Assembly: GCA_024741835.1 (NCBI GenBank)
Contig: JAENRP010000173.1
Span: 11,528-66,692 of the forward strand
Direction: 5' to 3'
DNA from: Diplocarpon mali
Taxonomy: Eukaryota; Ascomycota; Leotiomycetes; Helotiales; Drepanopezizaceae
DNA length: 55,165 bases
In this document: piece by piece, positions 24,055-35,275 of the stretch
Layout of the letters: each line of letters opens with the position of its first letter
Position numbering within the stretch: position 1 is the first letter of the stretch
The notes under the pieces: model-generated
The model's input: only the letters and a program-made list of their open reading frames with translations
Told to the model about the DNA's origin: nothing
Database searches by the model: none
Made by a program: the position numbers and the translations under genes

Positions 24055-25202
24055 CTACAACTCAGACTTGCCACCGACCTTCTCGAGGAACTTTCTAAGG
24101 ATGTTCGTTTTGCTCGTGAATTCATCAAGCTTTGCTGGCGCAAGACCTCCCTTCTTAATGATGCCATCTAGTCGAGCCAATTCCTTTGCAGCATATGTGT
24201 CACTCTTTGCCAACTTATCGAAGACCTTAACATAGTACTCTGCGTACATATATTGGGCCTGGGACTTCAAGTCAGCAGCAGCCTTGATAGCCTCACTAGC
24301 AACTTCAGCAATGCTGGAGCCACCAGTGAACTTAGCTACAAGCGTGTCCATGGCTTCAATGGTACCAGCAGTAGCATCAAGCCCACCACCTGGCACTCTG
24401 TGTGTTCCGGCCTTGCTGTTGACGAATGTAACTAGGTCAGCCTCGGTACGACCGCCACTGTACGCCTCTGCAGTCGTCGAGCCCTTGGGGAAGAATTTGA
24501 TTGTGGGGTATGAGGAGACGTCTTGTTCTTTCGCAGTGGCCTTCGAATTTTCAGCTTCGGCATCAACTTTGGCAATAACAACTCCTTCTTCAGCGCTAAA
24601 ATCCGATGCTACCTTCTCCCAGATTGGTGCAAGAGATTTGCAGTCTGAATTTGTTAGCATTGCTCAAGCTAACAGGAATTTATGAACTTACGACCACACC
24701 ATGGCGCAGTGAACGCAACTAGGACATCCTTATCAGATCCAACTTGCTCCTTAAATGTCTGGTCGGACAACATCTCTACCGAGCTAGCAGCAGCTTTGGC
24801 CTTTTTCGCCTTCACACTGGTCTTCTTGGTGATAAACTCTGTCAAGCTCTCCAAGTCTCTGCCACCCTCGTAATCCTCTGGCGTCTCATCCTTCCCATTG
24901 AAAAATTTGATTGTTGGAAAGCCTTGGATCCCGAATCGCTTTCCCAATGTCTTCTCGGCATCAGCGTCGACTTTTGCAATGGTAACCTTGTCTTTGGCAA
25001 AGGAGAAGTCCGATGCTAATTGCTCGTAGACAGGGGCGAGACTCTTGCAGTGACCACACCATGGAGCAAAAAATTCCACAAGAGCAGGCTTTCCACTGAA
25101 GACAATCTTGTCGAAATTGCCTGGAATAAGGTCGATAACAGCAGACTCGGCGGCGCATAAAGTGGCCAAGCCAGCGAAGACGAGGCTCTTGGTGAGAATC
25201 AT
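24055..25202 (-). CDS. Protein disulfide isomerase with two thioredoxin domains and an ERp29c tail (ERp38 type)
   Basis: ER-lumen oxidoreductase that forms and reshuffles disulfides. Exons on minus: 25202-24692 and 24644-24055, with a 47-bp GTAAGT...CAG intron containing GCTAAC, giving 366 residues. The signal peptide is about 1-18 (MILTKSLVFAGLATLCAAES). I chose this ATG rather than the upstream in-frame extension because the peptide sits directly behind it. Two a-type domains carry CGHC at 49-52 and 169-172. The intron splits the second His codon, so the unspliced frame lacks the site. Each domain keeps the cis-Pro motif (GFPTIKFF, SYPTIKFF). Residues from about 255 to 366 match the helical ERp29 C-terminal domain. 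The protein ends GGKSEL, a non-standard possible retrieval signal. The layout matches Neurospora ERp38 and plant PDIL2. Confidence 0.93.
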
Positions 25203-27405
25203 TGTGAAATTGTGTTCGTATCGAATAATTCTATACAGCGTAATCCAGATGCTCAGAAGAATTGGTGGCACAAAAGGTAGCAAGCTTGACTACCTGGATT
25301 TCAAATCGAGATATGGACACTTGTTAGAAAGAGCTACCCTGATTGATGGTAGCGGCAAGCTCAAGAGGCGTTAAAAGTGGGACCGACTCCTTGTTGATAT
25401 GAATATCACGTGTCGCAGTTTTTATTTTTTGTGAATTGGTAGCTGAACTGGTTATTACTTTTTGATGATCCCAAACACCCCTGATTCAAGATATATATAT
25501 ATTTACTCTGATGTCTCATTGGAAAAATGTAAGCAGTCCCAACCCTTACTCATTGCGGTTAAGCCTTTGAGGGTAGCTTTTCCTGACCAAATTTCCCTCA
25601 GTCAGTCTTGGAACTTCGTGTCAACTATTGCTGCAGGTCATTCACTCGATGTCTTGTCACGACAGAAAGGAGCCCTGCGACAAATGAGCCTTGCAGAATG
25701 CGCAAGACGATTTGCCATACAGGATTGCCTCCCTTCCCTGAGCAGTGCATCTAGTAAGTCCCTTGTTCTTCGCGTATCTGAAAAAGTCACTATTAGTTAG
25801 ACCTGGCAAGTTTTCAGCTAGAGGAAAACCTGGCCTGAGGCCTGTATGGGATAAACCAAAGGCAGCTACTATGATACTTTATAACTGCGTGCATGCTAAG
25901 TATATCTGAATCTAGCAATTTATCTTAGGCACGGCGCATATGAAGCTAATTGGTCGCTTAGTATTGCACAATAATTCTACCAGCATGAGTATGAACTAGC
26001 CTTAAGCCCAGTATTGTTGAAAGCATCACTTGCCTGAAGCTGGGTAATTATTCAAAATCACCTCATGATGTCTCATTCCTATGTCAAGTAAAATATAAAG
26101 TATGATGGTTTTGCTCCTTTATTTTGATGCTTTAAGTTTTTGGTCTTACCAGATTGTTACCGTTCTCAAGCATAATGCAATCAGATTTAGTTTACGAGGC
26201 AATGAATGGTTGGCATTGATCCCATGATGTACTGTCCAAGTGGATTCGAATCCAAATACAAGCTCCGCGGCAGGAATTCCTTCAATACATAACTACTCAG
26301 AGTATAAATTGACATCAAGCAAGTACTTATCCTTGGGTCATCGAAACTGCTAAGCTGTTTATTTCTACCAAGTAGTCGCATCGCAGATTGATCAGAAACC
26401 TCTTGACCCCTTTCCATCCTCGCTTCTCGCTGTCCAGAAAGTCGCGGCGGTCGCGGGATGCAGGATGAAACCCTCTCTCCGCTCTGGTAATATCCTTTCA
26501 AGTCTTACATCCAGTTCCTCTCCTGCTTTATTGCTTCTTTAGCCTCTATCTAACCCCACAACCTCGATTCCCGTCCCCCACGCGCGCAGAAGATCATTTG
26601 CCCGTCCTAAATGTTCGGGCCCAAAACCACACTGGAAGGCCACGCAATCAGCATTTTCCCTCTCAAGTATGCACATCAAAGTGCCAGGCTCGACTCGAGA
26701 TATCAGAAGCATTACTTTGAGGGGGGATACTGGATTGTGTTCCTCCGGAGGCGAAACAAAAAGGGGCATCGAGAGCTCGGGGAACACTCACTCCCGTTTC
26801 ATTTCCGGCCTATAATTCGGCGCCGCTTACTACGACCTCGACGTCTTGATCTACTTGGCCCTCAATCAACGTGGGGCGTGTTCGACTCAACCAGGTACTG
26901 GACTACTTGTAGGGTGTGGCCTTCTAGCAAGATTGTGTGTGCCCGAGGGCGAAACAAACTCTGGAGTACGGTACGGTACGGTGGTTGCCAAGGATGATAG
27001 CTGTGTAGGGTACTTGGAGTGCTTGTGCTACTACTATATATGGTGATACTGGAACGTATATATAGGCGGCCATGATTGCCACTGTTTGGCATTGAAGCAT
27101 ATTAACTAGATTCTGATTCTCTATACAGTGCTGGCCTGTCCGGAGGTGCCAGAAATACCGTTTACTAGCTACCGGGACAAGTCATGGACGGATTTTCTTG
27201 ACCATCAGCTAATTCGCTTAAACCATACATTTTTGGGAGGGGAGGACGGGGGGATTATCGTCGAATGCAATACAGTTATTGACATGATTGATAGGGAAAA
27301 CATTTCTTAAGATATAATCAAATTGTGTGCAGATTTATTTCAGTTTTCGACTTCCCTAGGAGGAAATATTTTCTTGTCATGTCACAACATCCACGTTATA
27401 CCACT
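25203..27405. other. Intergenic region, no supported gene
   Basis: This 2.2-kb stretch has short random frames only. It includes an AT microsatellite at about 25488-25504 and a short TACGG tandem near 26968-26983. The first 300 bp should hold the PDI promoter; no clear unfolded-protein-response element was identified by eye. Confidence 0.5.
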
Positions 27406-29308
27406 TCAATTCTCGGGATATTCAGCCACCCACTTGACGATCTGCGCAACCTGGTTATCAATAACTTCCTGCGCTCCCTCATTGAAAACGCCATTCTTGA
27501 GTCTCAGGTCTGAGCAATGGAAGCCGCCCGGGATGATTTGCAGCGGCGCTGTCTCGGTCCCAGGGAATGGACCACCAGGTCTGTACTCGCTCGACATACC
27601 AGACGTCTTCCACGGGTCGTATTGGCCATTGGTCCAGATCAGGCGGGTGGTGTTCTCCAATTGCCAGCCCTCTGTAAGCTTGTTGACCTTGTGGACATTG
27701 TTGTCAGGAGAGATGTTGGAGCCGTAGGTAAAGCCGTTTACCGTGGGGAAAAAGAGATCACATTGGCGTTGCCAGTACTCGCCGGTAATCAGACGTGAGA
27801 CGATGGTGGCCTCGTGGCGAGGAGCACCGTCTTGCCAGTATCCGAATGGCTCATTGCAAAGCATCCATTGCCACTGCAGTAGTGCGGGGCTATAGACCGT
27901 ACGATTGGTAAAGAGCTTGTTGTTTGGGTTGTAGGTATCGAAGCACTCGACGTCTCGCTCACCCTCATATCCATAATGTTTGCAAGCTGGAATGTTCTTA
28001 GCTGCTGAGTACCAACAACCGGACAATCACGGTACTTACAACCCGGAATTTGAACCTCGTTCACCCACTTGGCGTAGTTTGGCAGCGCTTTTGCGAGTCC
28101 GATCCCGTTCTCATCTGGTGTAATGGCAGCTCCTGCTTCGACTCCCTGAACCTTTTAGTGTGTAGATTTGTCACAGGCATGTGGCTACTGACCTCAATGG
28201 CATCACAAAACTTGTAGAACTCAGAGTATTCGCTGTAGAAAGTGTTTGATTGCCACAGCCACGGGCCCCATTCCAGGATACTAGATACATGGTTACTCAC
28301 TGATTCTTGATTTCGCGGGAATCGTATCTTACCTCATGACATCGTCATAATGATCAAGATCTTGTAGACCGAACTGTGTCTTGAGTGCAACCTTCTCTGA
28401 TTCTGTTCCGTGCTCGAAGACATCATCCATGTATTCGACGACAGCTGTGACATCCTTGCTACAGTTCTTTGGCATACCCTCCTGGATGGGGACGAAGTAT
28501 TGCCACTGAGCACATTAGTATGGCAAATTAAACTCTCCACAAAACCGAGAGACTCACGTAATTGAAAATGGCTTCAACGGGAGCACTCGACGAGTGATAT
28601 GCCCAAAAAGTGCCAGGGGCGAGCTTTTGGGTCCATGCAGACAACGCACCCGAATAACTACCACCAGAGAAGATCCATGGAGCCTTGTCGGCATTAGAAC
28701 TGTGGTTGGTATCGAATGGAAGGTCTGCTGTGTTTGCCAAGTTGGTGAAATCAAGAATGGTTTGGTGTAAAGTCAACAGCTGCAGGGTCTCTGAGTTTAG
28801 AGTGTCGTAGGGACTAGATTCACCATAGTAGCGGTCTAACAAGAGTCAGTAGACTCAAGAGTTTGGGAAGGAACATTCTTACGCTCGACCAGAACCACAG
28901 CACCCTTGTTCTCCTGGGCGAGACGACCAAGAAGAGTTACATTGGTGAGGTATGCTCCATATGGCGCTGCGGCAGCTTCACCAGGCGTAAAGAATACAAC
29001 CTATAGCATTAATGAGTTTCAGTTCTGCGCGATTTTGTCTGTAGCAGACATACCGGCGAACCTGGACCAGCCCAAAACTCCGAGTTCCACCAGTACTTCT
29101 GCTTGAAGGTCCCTTTGCTATGGTCATCGTGATCCAGCCATTGAGTAAAATAGGCTGAGCCTGTGGTATTGGTAAAGCTCGAAGCGAGAGACTCGGCGTG
29201 CACATCGTCTTCCTCGACAGAAATAATTAACTTCCCCAATTTCATGAAATCAAGGCCAGAGACAAGACAAGCGAGGGCCGAAACGGCAGCAACAAGTGAA
29301 GCCTTCAT
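27406..29308 (-). CDS. Secreted serine peptidase, family S28 (Pro-Xaa carboxypeptidase / prolyl endopeptidase-like)
   Basis: Secreted or vacuolar peptidase of the S28 family, which cuts after proline; the family includes lysosomal PRCP and the Aspergillus niger acid prolyl endopeptidase. Seven exons on minus: 29308-29054, 29000-28883, 28835-28558, 28505-28333, 28280-28193, 28145-28040 and 27986-27406. The six introns are 47-53 bp, all GT-AG, giving 532 residues. The signal peptide is about 1-18 (MKASLVAAVSALACLVSG). The nucleophile is Ser184 in GGSYSG; Asp463 (NGQYDPW) and His496 (GGFHCSD) complete the triad. Other family marks are DHDDHSKGTFKQKYW near the N-terminus and HRYYGESSPY before the nucleophile. 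Several N-x-T/S sites fit secretion. The intron-5 acceptor could be AAG or CAG six bases apart; both keep frame. The catalytic set is intact. Confidence 0.95.
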
Positions 29309-30831
29309 GGCGAAAGGAAAGATGTCAACTGCGAACAGCCATACGTCTTTCGGAGCAATAACTAGAGACTTTCCTTTTCCTTGAACCGAATGAGGCGAGA
29401 GAGGAATTGCAGACAAGGCAGAGAAAAGGAAAGGGCCCGAGTAAAGACTGAGGCAGGCGCTCCCTCTTATCAAGACCCAGCAACAAGAAATAAGCAGAAA
29501 GCAAAAAGTAGAACTAGAAATCAATCACCTACCTATCCCAAGTGTCATACTTGAGATATCGAGGCAAGGAATGGAAGGAAATGAGAGCGCCTACCGTAAC
29601 TGGGACAGCTCGAACTGAGAGTGGGCTGGCAGCTGCCTGTCCTGTGTACGCAGATATTCGTCAAGTATTGCAAAAGAGACAAGACAAGACAAGACAAACC
29701 TGAAATGGTTAGGATCTTGGTATTTTTATACATTATCCCAATATACCGACCTGGATGAGGCAGCTCTGCCAACCAACAGAGCCACAGACGCTTCCGAATG
29801 CTTTCTGCCAAGGAATCTTGTTCGGCCAGCGGCATGGCTGGGTTACATGACTGCGCTTGTTGTCGGTCTGGAGTAATGATGTGAGGTAGTCGGTCCGCGA
29901 TGCAGCTGAGTACAGCATATTCAAATTCATTCATCCAGTCCTCGATCTGTGAGCCTGCGATGAGCCTGAGCGTCCCCGATGCCGAGACTCAAAGTGTGAA
30001 CCCAACATGTGGACTGTATCACGGAAAGGAAGGTGGAAATCCATTTCAGACTATAGATGCTGAGATGCCGTCAAGCCTCCTCCCAACATCGAGCTGGAGG
30101 GCACGGGGATAAGCGATCTTGGGCAGCGTCACGGGTTCAGGAGCCGAACTGCCTCATCCGGGGTAGTTTAAGGCTGGTGAGGGGCCCGCGGAGAAACGAG
30201 ATAGATAAAAGAAAAGTCGGGAGACGGCGCAGAGCAATGAAGGATCGGAGCATCCTGGCAAGAGAGTTAATTCTATTTGGCTGGAGCAGATAAGGTCCGT
30301 TAATATTATAAAACTTGTAAACCGCGAGTCTCGAGAAGCGCTGCATATACCTCGAGGCATAACCGCATGGTGCAAGACGAAGTGTATCGTGACTTCGTCG
30401 CCACGACTTCATCTCTCGTGAATGAGCGAATCGGGGATATACCTAACCGAAGGATTAATGAAAGATGAGTTGCCTTCCATTAAATCAATCATCATGTCGG
30501 CCGTCATCCGTCATCAACTGCGACGTAAAGTCCCGCTACTTTTTGACCAATATGTTGGACATCTGTCTCGCGATGCATACTGAATCCTTGAGCAATCCTG
30601 TCTCGACTGTCCCTGCTAAACCCGACAACAACTAAGACGTCAACCAGGACTTCGACCACACATCCTCCGCTTCGAGTGAGCACCGCATGTGGGTAGCTGC
30701 GTCTGCACCTCATGTGAAAACATCATCTAGAGCACCACGGCAAGGAGAGATGACACAAATCGTAAACCTGAGCTAAACACCACTACGGATTTGGGACAGA
30801 ATCCATGCAATATACTGTGACTTGCCAGGGG
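29309..30831. other. Intergenic region, S28 peptidase promoter side
   Basis: 1.5 kb without a supported gene. A short AAGAC/AAGACA tandem lies near 29672-29697. The peptidase gene's leader and promoter lie at its left edge; the FEX 3' UTR lies at its right edge. Confidence 0.5.
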
Positions 30832-32499
30832 TTATTTGACACACGTTATGGCCGAGAAGCCCCTCGTCCACTTCATGCTCCCGACAATGACAACCAGAAA
30901 GCACAGTGCGACGACCACACTCGCTGCGCCATACCTGTACGCATGTTTCCTGCGCAGAGAGCTCAACTCGCTAACCCACGTACTGACCGTAGTCAAGCAC
31001 CCACAGAAGCCATCACTAATACCCTCCAGGACTTGACAGCCAACCACCCCCCCTAGCGGCACACGCTGCAAGTTATAACACATGCCCAAAATCGCAGTAC
31101 CAAAAATGTTCACGAAGAAGGTTCCCAGCGGGAAGGAGGCGATTTTACCATTGAGGTAGAGTGAGGCGTAGAAACGTTTCAAACATCCCAGAGGCGCGAA
31201 TACCAAGGCGAACACTGCACGGCCGCGCCAGATTTCTGGAGGGCCGGAGTGTCTGTCTGGAGGAAAGATGGCGAGGAGGATGGCACCGAGCCAGCAGCCC
31301 CATGCTAGCAAGACTGCTAATGGGTCCAAGAACTTGCGGCAAAATCTATAGGGCAAGTTGGGTATGAAGCGTTCAGAAGCAGTGGCGAGATGCGCACCGA
31401 CATGCAGTCCTGAAATGCATAGAGCCACAGTGATGATGACGACGGCTAGTAAAGCCATAAAGGAATATCCGCCATTCCTTGGAACTGTTGACTCGGTCGT
31501 CGCACTGATGGACGGATAATCGGTGGGGTGATTCAGAGGTGTGGGAAGATCGTTCGCTAAAGCCAAGAATACGTCTCTGATGAACGAAGAAAACGATGTG
31601 AAGCAGCCACAGAACCCAGTTGCAAGACCGATGTACAGAGGAATCGTCTTCTTCGTTGCCGCGTGCGCCTTTTTGGCAGCATCCATATCCACCACGTTTT
31701 CCGATTCTGAGCCACTCTCTGCATCTTGTTTCTGCTTCTTTGCTTTCTGTATTTGCTGATGGTACGTCGGCGTACCCCATTCGTCTCTAAACAGTATCCG
31801 GTCCTCGCTCAGGAAACCCATGAAGAGACTTCCTCCGAGATTGGCCCAGAGCTCGCTGAATACCACCGGCGCCCCAGGGTAGAAAGTGATGGCTTGTAAA
31901 CCAAGTCTTGCGAGCGTTCCAAGAAATGAGAACAGGATCAGATATGAAATGACATAAAGCTGGGTTACCGGTGTTGATGCCGTCTGTGATAACTTTTGTG
32001 ATTCCTTCTCCCTTTCTTCATTGGTCTCCTTCTGGTGATCTTTGGATGCCTTCCTCTGAAGTTCCTCGCTCCTCTGGTAATTCTGCTCGTCAATCCGCTC
32101 TTGTTCAAGAGACTTGTAAGTGTAGGTAGGGCCTTCATCTGTGTTCTCTGCTGGGCAAGGGTCAGCTAGTTCGTCTAAGTTAACGAACTTCTCCGGAATG
32201 TTGTAGCGGGCACCTTGCGACTGTGGATAAGCGGCGGTTCCTGGTCGCGACGGTTGTGACGTGGACTGAGCGGGCATACTATGTCCCTCTTTCGCTCCAT
32301 GATTTCCGGCTTCCAATAAACTTCCATGAGGATTATGAGATCGTGCGAATTCTTCTGAGGTTCGCTGGTATTCAGTGTCGCGCGACTCGTTATTCCAAGA
32401 CCCCATTCCATCATTCAATTTCTGATCGATGACGCTGTGCTTCACTGCCGTGCCAGCTGCTGTCGTATCCGCTTCTGCATCCGCTATAGAGTTCGCCAT
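30832..32499 (-). CDS. fex1: FEX fluoride exporter (fused two-domain CrcB)
   Basis: Plasma-membrane channel that expels fluoride and protects the cell from toxic levels. Single exon of 555 residues from the ATG at 32499; the frame extends further but only from non-ATG codons. The first 180 residues are hydrophilic and disordered, longer than in yeast Fex1. Two CrcB-like repeats follow, which in eukaryotes are fused into one chain. The first has ANLGGSLFMGF and GFCGCFTSFSSF. The second has FFVNIFGTAILG and GFCGCLTTVSTW. Both GFCG-x-T/L-S/T loops with their Phe/Ser residues are intact. A hydrophilic insert of about 50 residues splits repeat one, and a membrane segment links the halves. About nine membrane segments are expected. 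Divergent from the uracil phosphoribosyltransferase gene. Confidence 0.93.
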   Translation of the reverse strand: MANSIADAEADTTAAGTAVKHSVIDQKLNDGMGSWNNESRDTEYQRTSEEFARSHNPHGSLLEAGNHGAKEGHSMPAQSTSQPSRPGTAAYPQSQGARYNIPEKFVNLDELADPCPAENTDEGPTYTYKSLEQERIDEQNYQRSEELQRKASKDHQKETNEEREKESQKLSQTASTPVTQLYVISYLILFSFLGTLARLGLQAITFYPGAPVVFSELWANLGGSLFMGFLSEDRILFRDEWGTPTYHQQIQKAKKQKQDAESGSESENVVDMDAAKKAHAATKKTIPLYIGLATGFCGCFTSFSSFIRDVFLALANDLPTPLNHPTDYPSISATTESTVPRNGGYSFMALLAVVIITVALCISGLHVGAHLATASERFIPNLPYRFCRKFLDPLAVLLAWGCWLGAILLAIFPPDRHSGPPEIWRGRAVFALVFAPLGCLKRFYASLYLNGKIASFPLGTFFVNIFGTAILGMCYNLQRVPLGGVVGCQVLEGISDGFCGCLTTVSTWVSELSSLRRKHAYRYGAASVVVALCFLVVIVGSMKWTRGFSAITCVK

Positions 32500-32922
32500 C
32501 GTGTGAGTATTTCCAGGAAACACGCCTGCTCCTCCAAATTCCAATGATGAAGGTTGCCATGATCTAGTCGTATTAAAATACTAGTCCCTCTGAAATGCTC
32601 CAGCTGACTGTAGAAAAGATCCTCACGGTAGTCCGGCGTCAACACCGGCCCGAAAATGGCCAGCAAATGAGAAGTGGAGTATCGATAAGCAATACGAGAG
32701 GCTATATCAGCCGCCCCCGCCGCCTCCGACCCCGGGGATAGCAAGCCGAGCAGGGGAGCTTTCTTGTTTACTAAGGCTGGGCACAATTACTGTACTTTGA
32801 GATTCAACTTCATTGTTTCGCTTCAACTTGTCTCCTTCCTCCTGGATTCTCTCTCCTTGAAAATCTACCCATAAGCCAAAGCCAAGCAACGAGAAAATCA
32901 AATCTGTACTTAGACAAGCAAC
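32500..32922. promoter_or_regulatory. Divergent intergenic region, FEX and UPRT
   Basis: This 423-bp stretch lies between two diverging start codons and must hold both promoters. A run of CCGCC-rich sequence lies near 32710-32740. No specific element is claimed. Confidence 0.5.
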
Positions 32923-33773
32923 ATGTCTTTCGATTTACCCCCCACTGTTCACATTTCCACGCATCCGTGTCTTCAAGCCAAGCTCTCCCAGCTCCGAGCC
33001 AGCTCAGCGACTTCGCGCGAGACGAAGGCTTTAGTCCATGAGATTTCTCTGATCGTAGGATGTGAAGCTACAGCCGCCGGACTTACTACCAGGAAAGGGG
33101 AAACTGTGAGATGGAACTGTTGACTTACCCCGTCCCCGCATTACTAACATCGACAGGCTAAAACCCACTTGGGATATGAGTATGCGACTACCACCGTGTC
33201 ACCAAGTACTATTTCGATCGTACCCATCTTGCGGTCTGGTTTGGGAATGCTTGATGGTTCGTAATCTTCCTACACTCCCACCCTGGGAACTTCTCAAAAT
33301 CCAACCTTGCAATCGCTTCGAACAATCAAACAAACCAGCTAACACACCAAGCAATCCAAACCATCCTTCCCACCCCGGCAGCAGTCCACCACCTGGGCCT
33401 CTTCCGCGAGCCCACGACACTCGAGCCGGTAGAGTACTACAACAACCTCCCCTACCACCGCCCCGCAGCCAACACGCCCTCCGACTCCCCCAACTCGCAA
33501 GCCTCCGAGCTCGCTATCTTGCTCGACCCCGTCATCGCCACCGGCGGGACATCCGCAGCCGCTATCCAGACGCTGAAGGAGTGGGGTGTCAAGAGGATTA
33601 TCGTGATTGCAGTGCTGGGAGCAGTGGAAGGCTTGAAGAGGGCTGCTGGTGAGTGGCCTGAGGGAACCGAGATCTGGCTTGCGGGGGTGGATGAGGAGGT
33701 TACGGAGAAGGGCTATATCAAGCCAGGACTTGGGGATATCGGGGATCGGTTGTACTTGACAATTGGGAAATGA
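32923..33773 (+). CDS. Uracil phosphoribosyltransferase, bacterial Upp-like
   Basis: Pyrimidine salvage enzyme making UMP from uracil and PRPP in the cytosol. Exons: 32923-33105, 33157-33256 and 33352-33773, with introns of 51 and 95 bp, giving 234 residues. Marks seen: HPCLQAKLSQLR near the N-terminus, as in bacterial Upp; ILRSGLGMLDA at the exon 2/3 joint; REPTTLEPVEYY; the PRPP loop LLDPVIATGGTSAAA near 151-165; and the family's C-terminal uracil-binding stretch GYIKPGLGDIGDR. Intron 2 uses an AAG acceptor behind GCTAAC. A 15-residue polar insert sits between YYNNLPY and the PRPP strand. It resembles bacterial Upp more than yeast Fur1, so a second, Fur1-type enzyme may exist elsewhere. Confidence 0.9.
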
Positions 33774-34568
33774 GAGTATGTTGGAGACGGTATATAGGAA
33801 GGCGAAGGTCGGGCGTTGCGTTGAATTTACACCGGCGCTTCTCGGTGTTTCTGGTGCAACTTGCTTGGGCATGGATAGAATTTTGATAGTCAGATGTGCT
33901 TCACTTCCCACTGAAGTAAGAAAAATGCCAAGTGCAAGCATCCGAATACCATTCAAAACGTAAATGCATGCATTCGTTCGGTATCTCTACAACAGGGTAT
34001 CTTTCTTTACTTCGTGCGTCATGGTGCTCCCGAATTAGCGCCATTCCCATCCAGATACCATATTGGCACTACTTCAATTCCCAAAGCATACCAGTAACCC
34101 TACAAAACCAGCAACAAACTGTTAAAACACCCACTAACCCGAACTGAGGTCCCCATCCGAGGCACGAATCGAATGAAGAAACATATCAGCCACCAGGCGG
34201 CGACCTAGTACCGTAATGGAATCAGGATAAATCCTAGGTACGATATTGCTGACGCCACTTAAAGGGGAGTTGGCTCGGCCAAAAGTCGTGCCAGAGCTCG
34301 TGGGTCCACGGCTCAAAGTCCGGTAGCTCCAGAGTACTGATCCTCAGAAGTTTCAGATGCTTCCTGAACTCGAAATCGAAATCGAGCCGGTCGATAGTCT
34401 GCCGTGTCGACTGGTGCAATACCTCTACCGGAATTTCGCTTCGCAGCTCGTCCATATTTCCACAGCGTACGAGATGTGCGTATCCTAACATACCTCCTCA
34501 TACCTCTCTTGACCAACCTCCCAAAAGGCGTGGCCCCGATCTCCATTCTCTCATGTCGTCTTATGTCC
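33774..34568. other. Convergent region with an unassigned open frame
   Basis: UPRT and the Sec2-domain gene end tail to tail here. A minus frame at 34234-34491 (85 codons) has a protein-like composition, with a Trp/His/Phe-rich end (FEPWTHELWHDFWPSQLPF). It has no recognised domain and no convincing splice to the upstream gene. I do not call it a gene. Confidence 0.4.
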
Positions 34569-35275
34569 TCATCGCCCCGGCGCAAGCAATCCCTTGACCC
34601 TCTCGATTCGCGCCACTGCTCCCTCCAACCTCTCCAACCTCTTCCTCTTCTCCCCGTCCCTGCTTTCGAGCACCGCAACCCGCTCTTCGAGCTTAGCCCT
34701 TGCTTTCCTTTCCGTCGCCACCATCTCATTGGCCTGCATAAACAGCTGCGCGCTCAGCTCCTCTAGCTCCGCACTAGACTCATCGAGCTTCTTGTCCGCG
34801 GCCTGGCGCAGCGCCTGCTCTCGCGTCAGCGCGGCTGCGAGGTCCGTAGCAGAGGGTGTGTTAGGTGGCGCGGGGTTCTTGAGGTTCGACGTCGATTTGC
34901 GGCTTAGGAAGGACGAGAGCCGGTTCTGGACAGGTAGGTAGGAGGAGCGGTTAGGGCTGGCGGCTTCGGCGCGGGCTGCTTCGGCGGACGAGCGCGCGTT
35001 CTGAGCTTTTAATTCTTGGATCTCGTCTTCGTAGTCTGCCCATCTGTCTACTGCACCTTCTTCAGTCCATCATCTTCGGATGGGGAAGCGGGGATGGCTG
35101 GAGACAAACCTGCGTTCGTGGCTTTCTGGGTGAGCATTCGCACCTGGGCTTGAAGATCGTCAATTTTCTTCTGGGTTTCTAATGCCGTGGCCGAGCGGTC
35201 AGGCAGTCCAATGCCGCAGTTTGGACATGTAGATACTGTGTCCCGCGACGTCGTCAATGTCATAGTCATCGACAT
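34569..35275 (-). CDS. Short Sec2-domain protein (Rab GEF coiled coil)
   Basis: Related to the coiled-coil exchange domain of Sec2/Rabin8, which activates Sec4/Rab8 on secretory vesicles. Exons on minus: 35275-35110 and 35050-34569, with a 59-bp GTTTGT...CAG intron, giving 215 residues. The N-terminus has a single CPNCG knuckle (STCPNCGIGLPD), then a coiled coil (about 31-80). A Ser-rich linker follows, and the Sec2 signature lies near 148-180: ELEELSAQLFMQANEMVA, matching the LFxEANxMV core of the family. It stops soon after, so it lacks the long regulatory tail of yeast Sec2. It may be a compact paralogue or a scaffold. The ATG was chosen for its context (TTTCCATG) and because the frame upstream of it is low-quality. 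GEF activity is inferred from the motif only. Confidence 0.82.

Noticed and set aside
32500..32544. 15-residue N-terminal extension of FEX
   Set aside because: It would start at a TTG; the first in-frame ATG is at 32499.
34313..34729. 138-codon frame (-) overlapping the Sec2-domain gene
   Set aside because: Arg/Gly-rich shadow of the coiled-coil coding frame.
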